A stretch of 64,000 bases of DNA from Nitrososphaerota archaeon. GTDB lineage: Archaea > Thermoproteota > Nitrososphaeria > Nitrososphaerales > Nitrosopumilaceae. Numbering within the stretch: position 1 is the stretch's first letter; each line of letters starts with the position of its first letter. The notes under the pieces are model-generated. The model did not search any database and was not told the origin of the DNA. It saw only the letters and a list, made by a program, of their open reading frames with translations. Of the stretch, positions 63,898-64,000 are shown piece after piece. The stretch lies in assembly GCA_013288545.1 (NCBI GenBank), contig JABDBR010000002.1, forward strand, positions 1 to 64,000, given 5' to 3'. The position numbers and the translations under genes are program-made.

Positions 63898-64000
63898 TCA
63901 TTTGGTCTTAAAAAATGTACAATATTAAATATTGTGGCAGTTCGTTTGATTTAAATTAAAAAAACAATTGCTGATAACGATTGATAGTAATAGACGAAAG

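Overview
The window reads as a chromosome segment of an AT-rich archaeon of the Nitrososphaerota (Thaumarchaeota), probably Nitrosopumilales-like. Signs seen in the sequence are aIF6, aIF5B, the L7Ae-S28e-L24e-Ndk-IF5B cluster, LSm-L37e, an archaeal SRP RNA, GatD/GatE, archease, TiaS, a CDC48-type ATPase, Sulfolobus-type zinc ferredoxins and an intron-containing initiator tRNA. The phylum is an inference from gene content and protein style; no database was used.

Positions 1 to about 21.6 kb form an accessory, defence-rich region that ends in a tyrosine recombinase (20.3-21.5 kb) 70 bases from the 3' end of a tRNA-Ser gene, the usual layout of an element integrated at a tRNA. I found no second att copy, so the left end is probably outside the window. 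From left to right it holds: a ubiquitin-like conjugation operon (Ubl, E2-like, JAB-E1 fusion and a small unknown protein); a divergent CARF-like/winged-helix regulator; an unknown 261-residue protein and a divergent HTH regulator; a Shedu (DUF4263) nuclease; a YgjP-like metalloprotease overlapping a complete type I restriction-modification locus (hsdM-hsdS-hsdR, the last with no AUG/GUG/UUG start for its conserved N-terminus); an archaeal P-loop ATPase preceded by four 16-bp iterons; small hypothetical genes; a DUF2283/DUF4258 toxin-antitoxin-like pair; and the integrase. Between 14.9 and 20.1 kb lies a family of five structured repeats: hairpins whose stems vary with compensating changes while the AAATTT core and the tail stay conserved. 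Three copies are in tandem every ~115 bases. Two copies precede small genes that share an MTVxxAI amino terminus.

From 21.7 to 64 kb the content is housekeeping: two zinc ferredoxins; translation genes (aIF6, HisS, aIF5B, L7Ae, S28e, L24e, L37e, L2); archease and thioredoxin; a phosphohexomutase; PurU-like and creatininase-like enzymes; RpiA; a tRNA-thiolation PP-loop enzyme; SRP RNA; CDC48; GatDE; GrpE-DnaK-DnaJ; a MoaD-E1 fusion with threonine synthase; a nine-gene histidine operon (hisG-D-C-HAD-B-H-A-F-I) with no HisE but an embedded HAD phosphatase that is a good candidate for the missing histidinol-phosphatase; class II HMG-CoA reductase; a PQQ-type sugar dehydrogenase; and TiaS. Four tRNA genes are visible: Ser-UGA, Leu-UAG, Leu-CAG and initiator Met with an anticodon-loop intron.

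Best candidates for something new: the archaeal Ubl operon paired with a CARF-like regulator, in which both the E1 and the E2 lack the expected thioester cysteine; and the covarying tandem hairpin family linked to the MTVxxAI small proteins.
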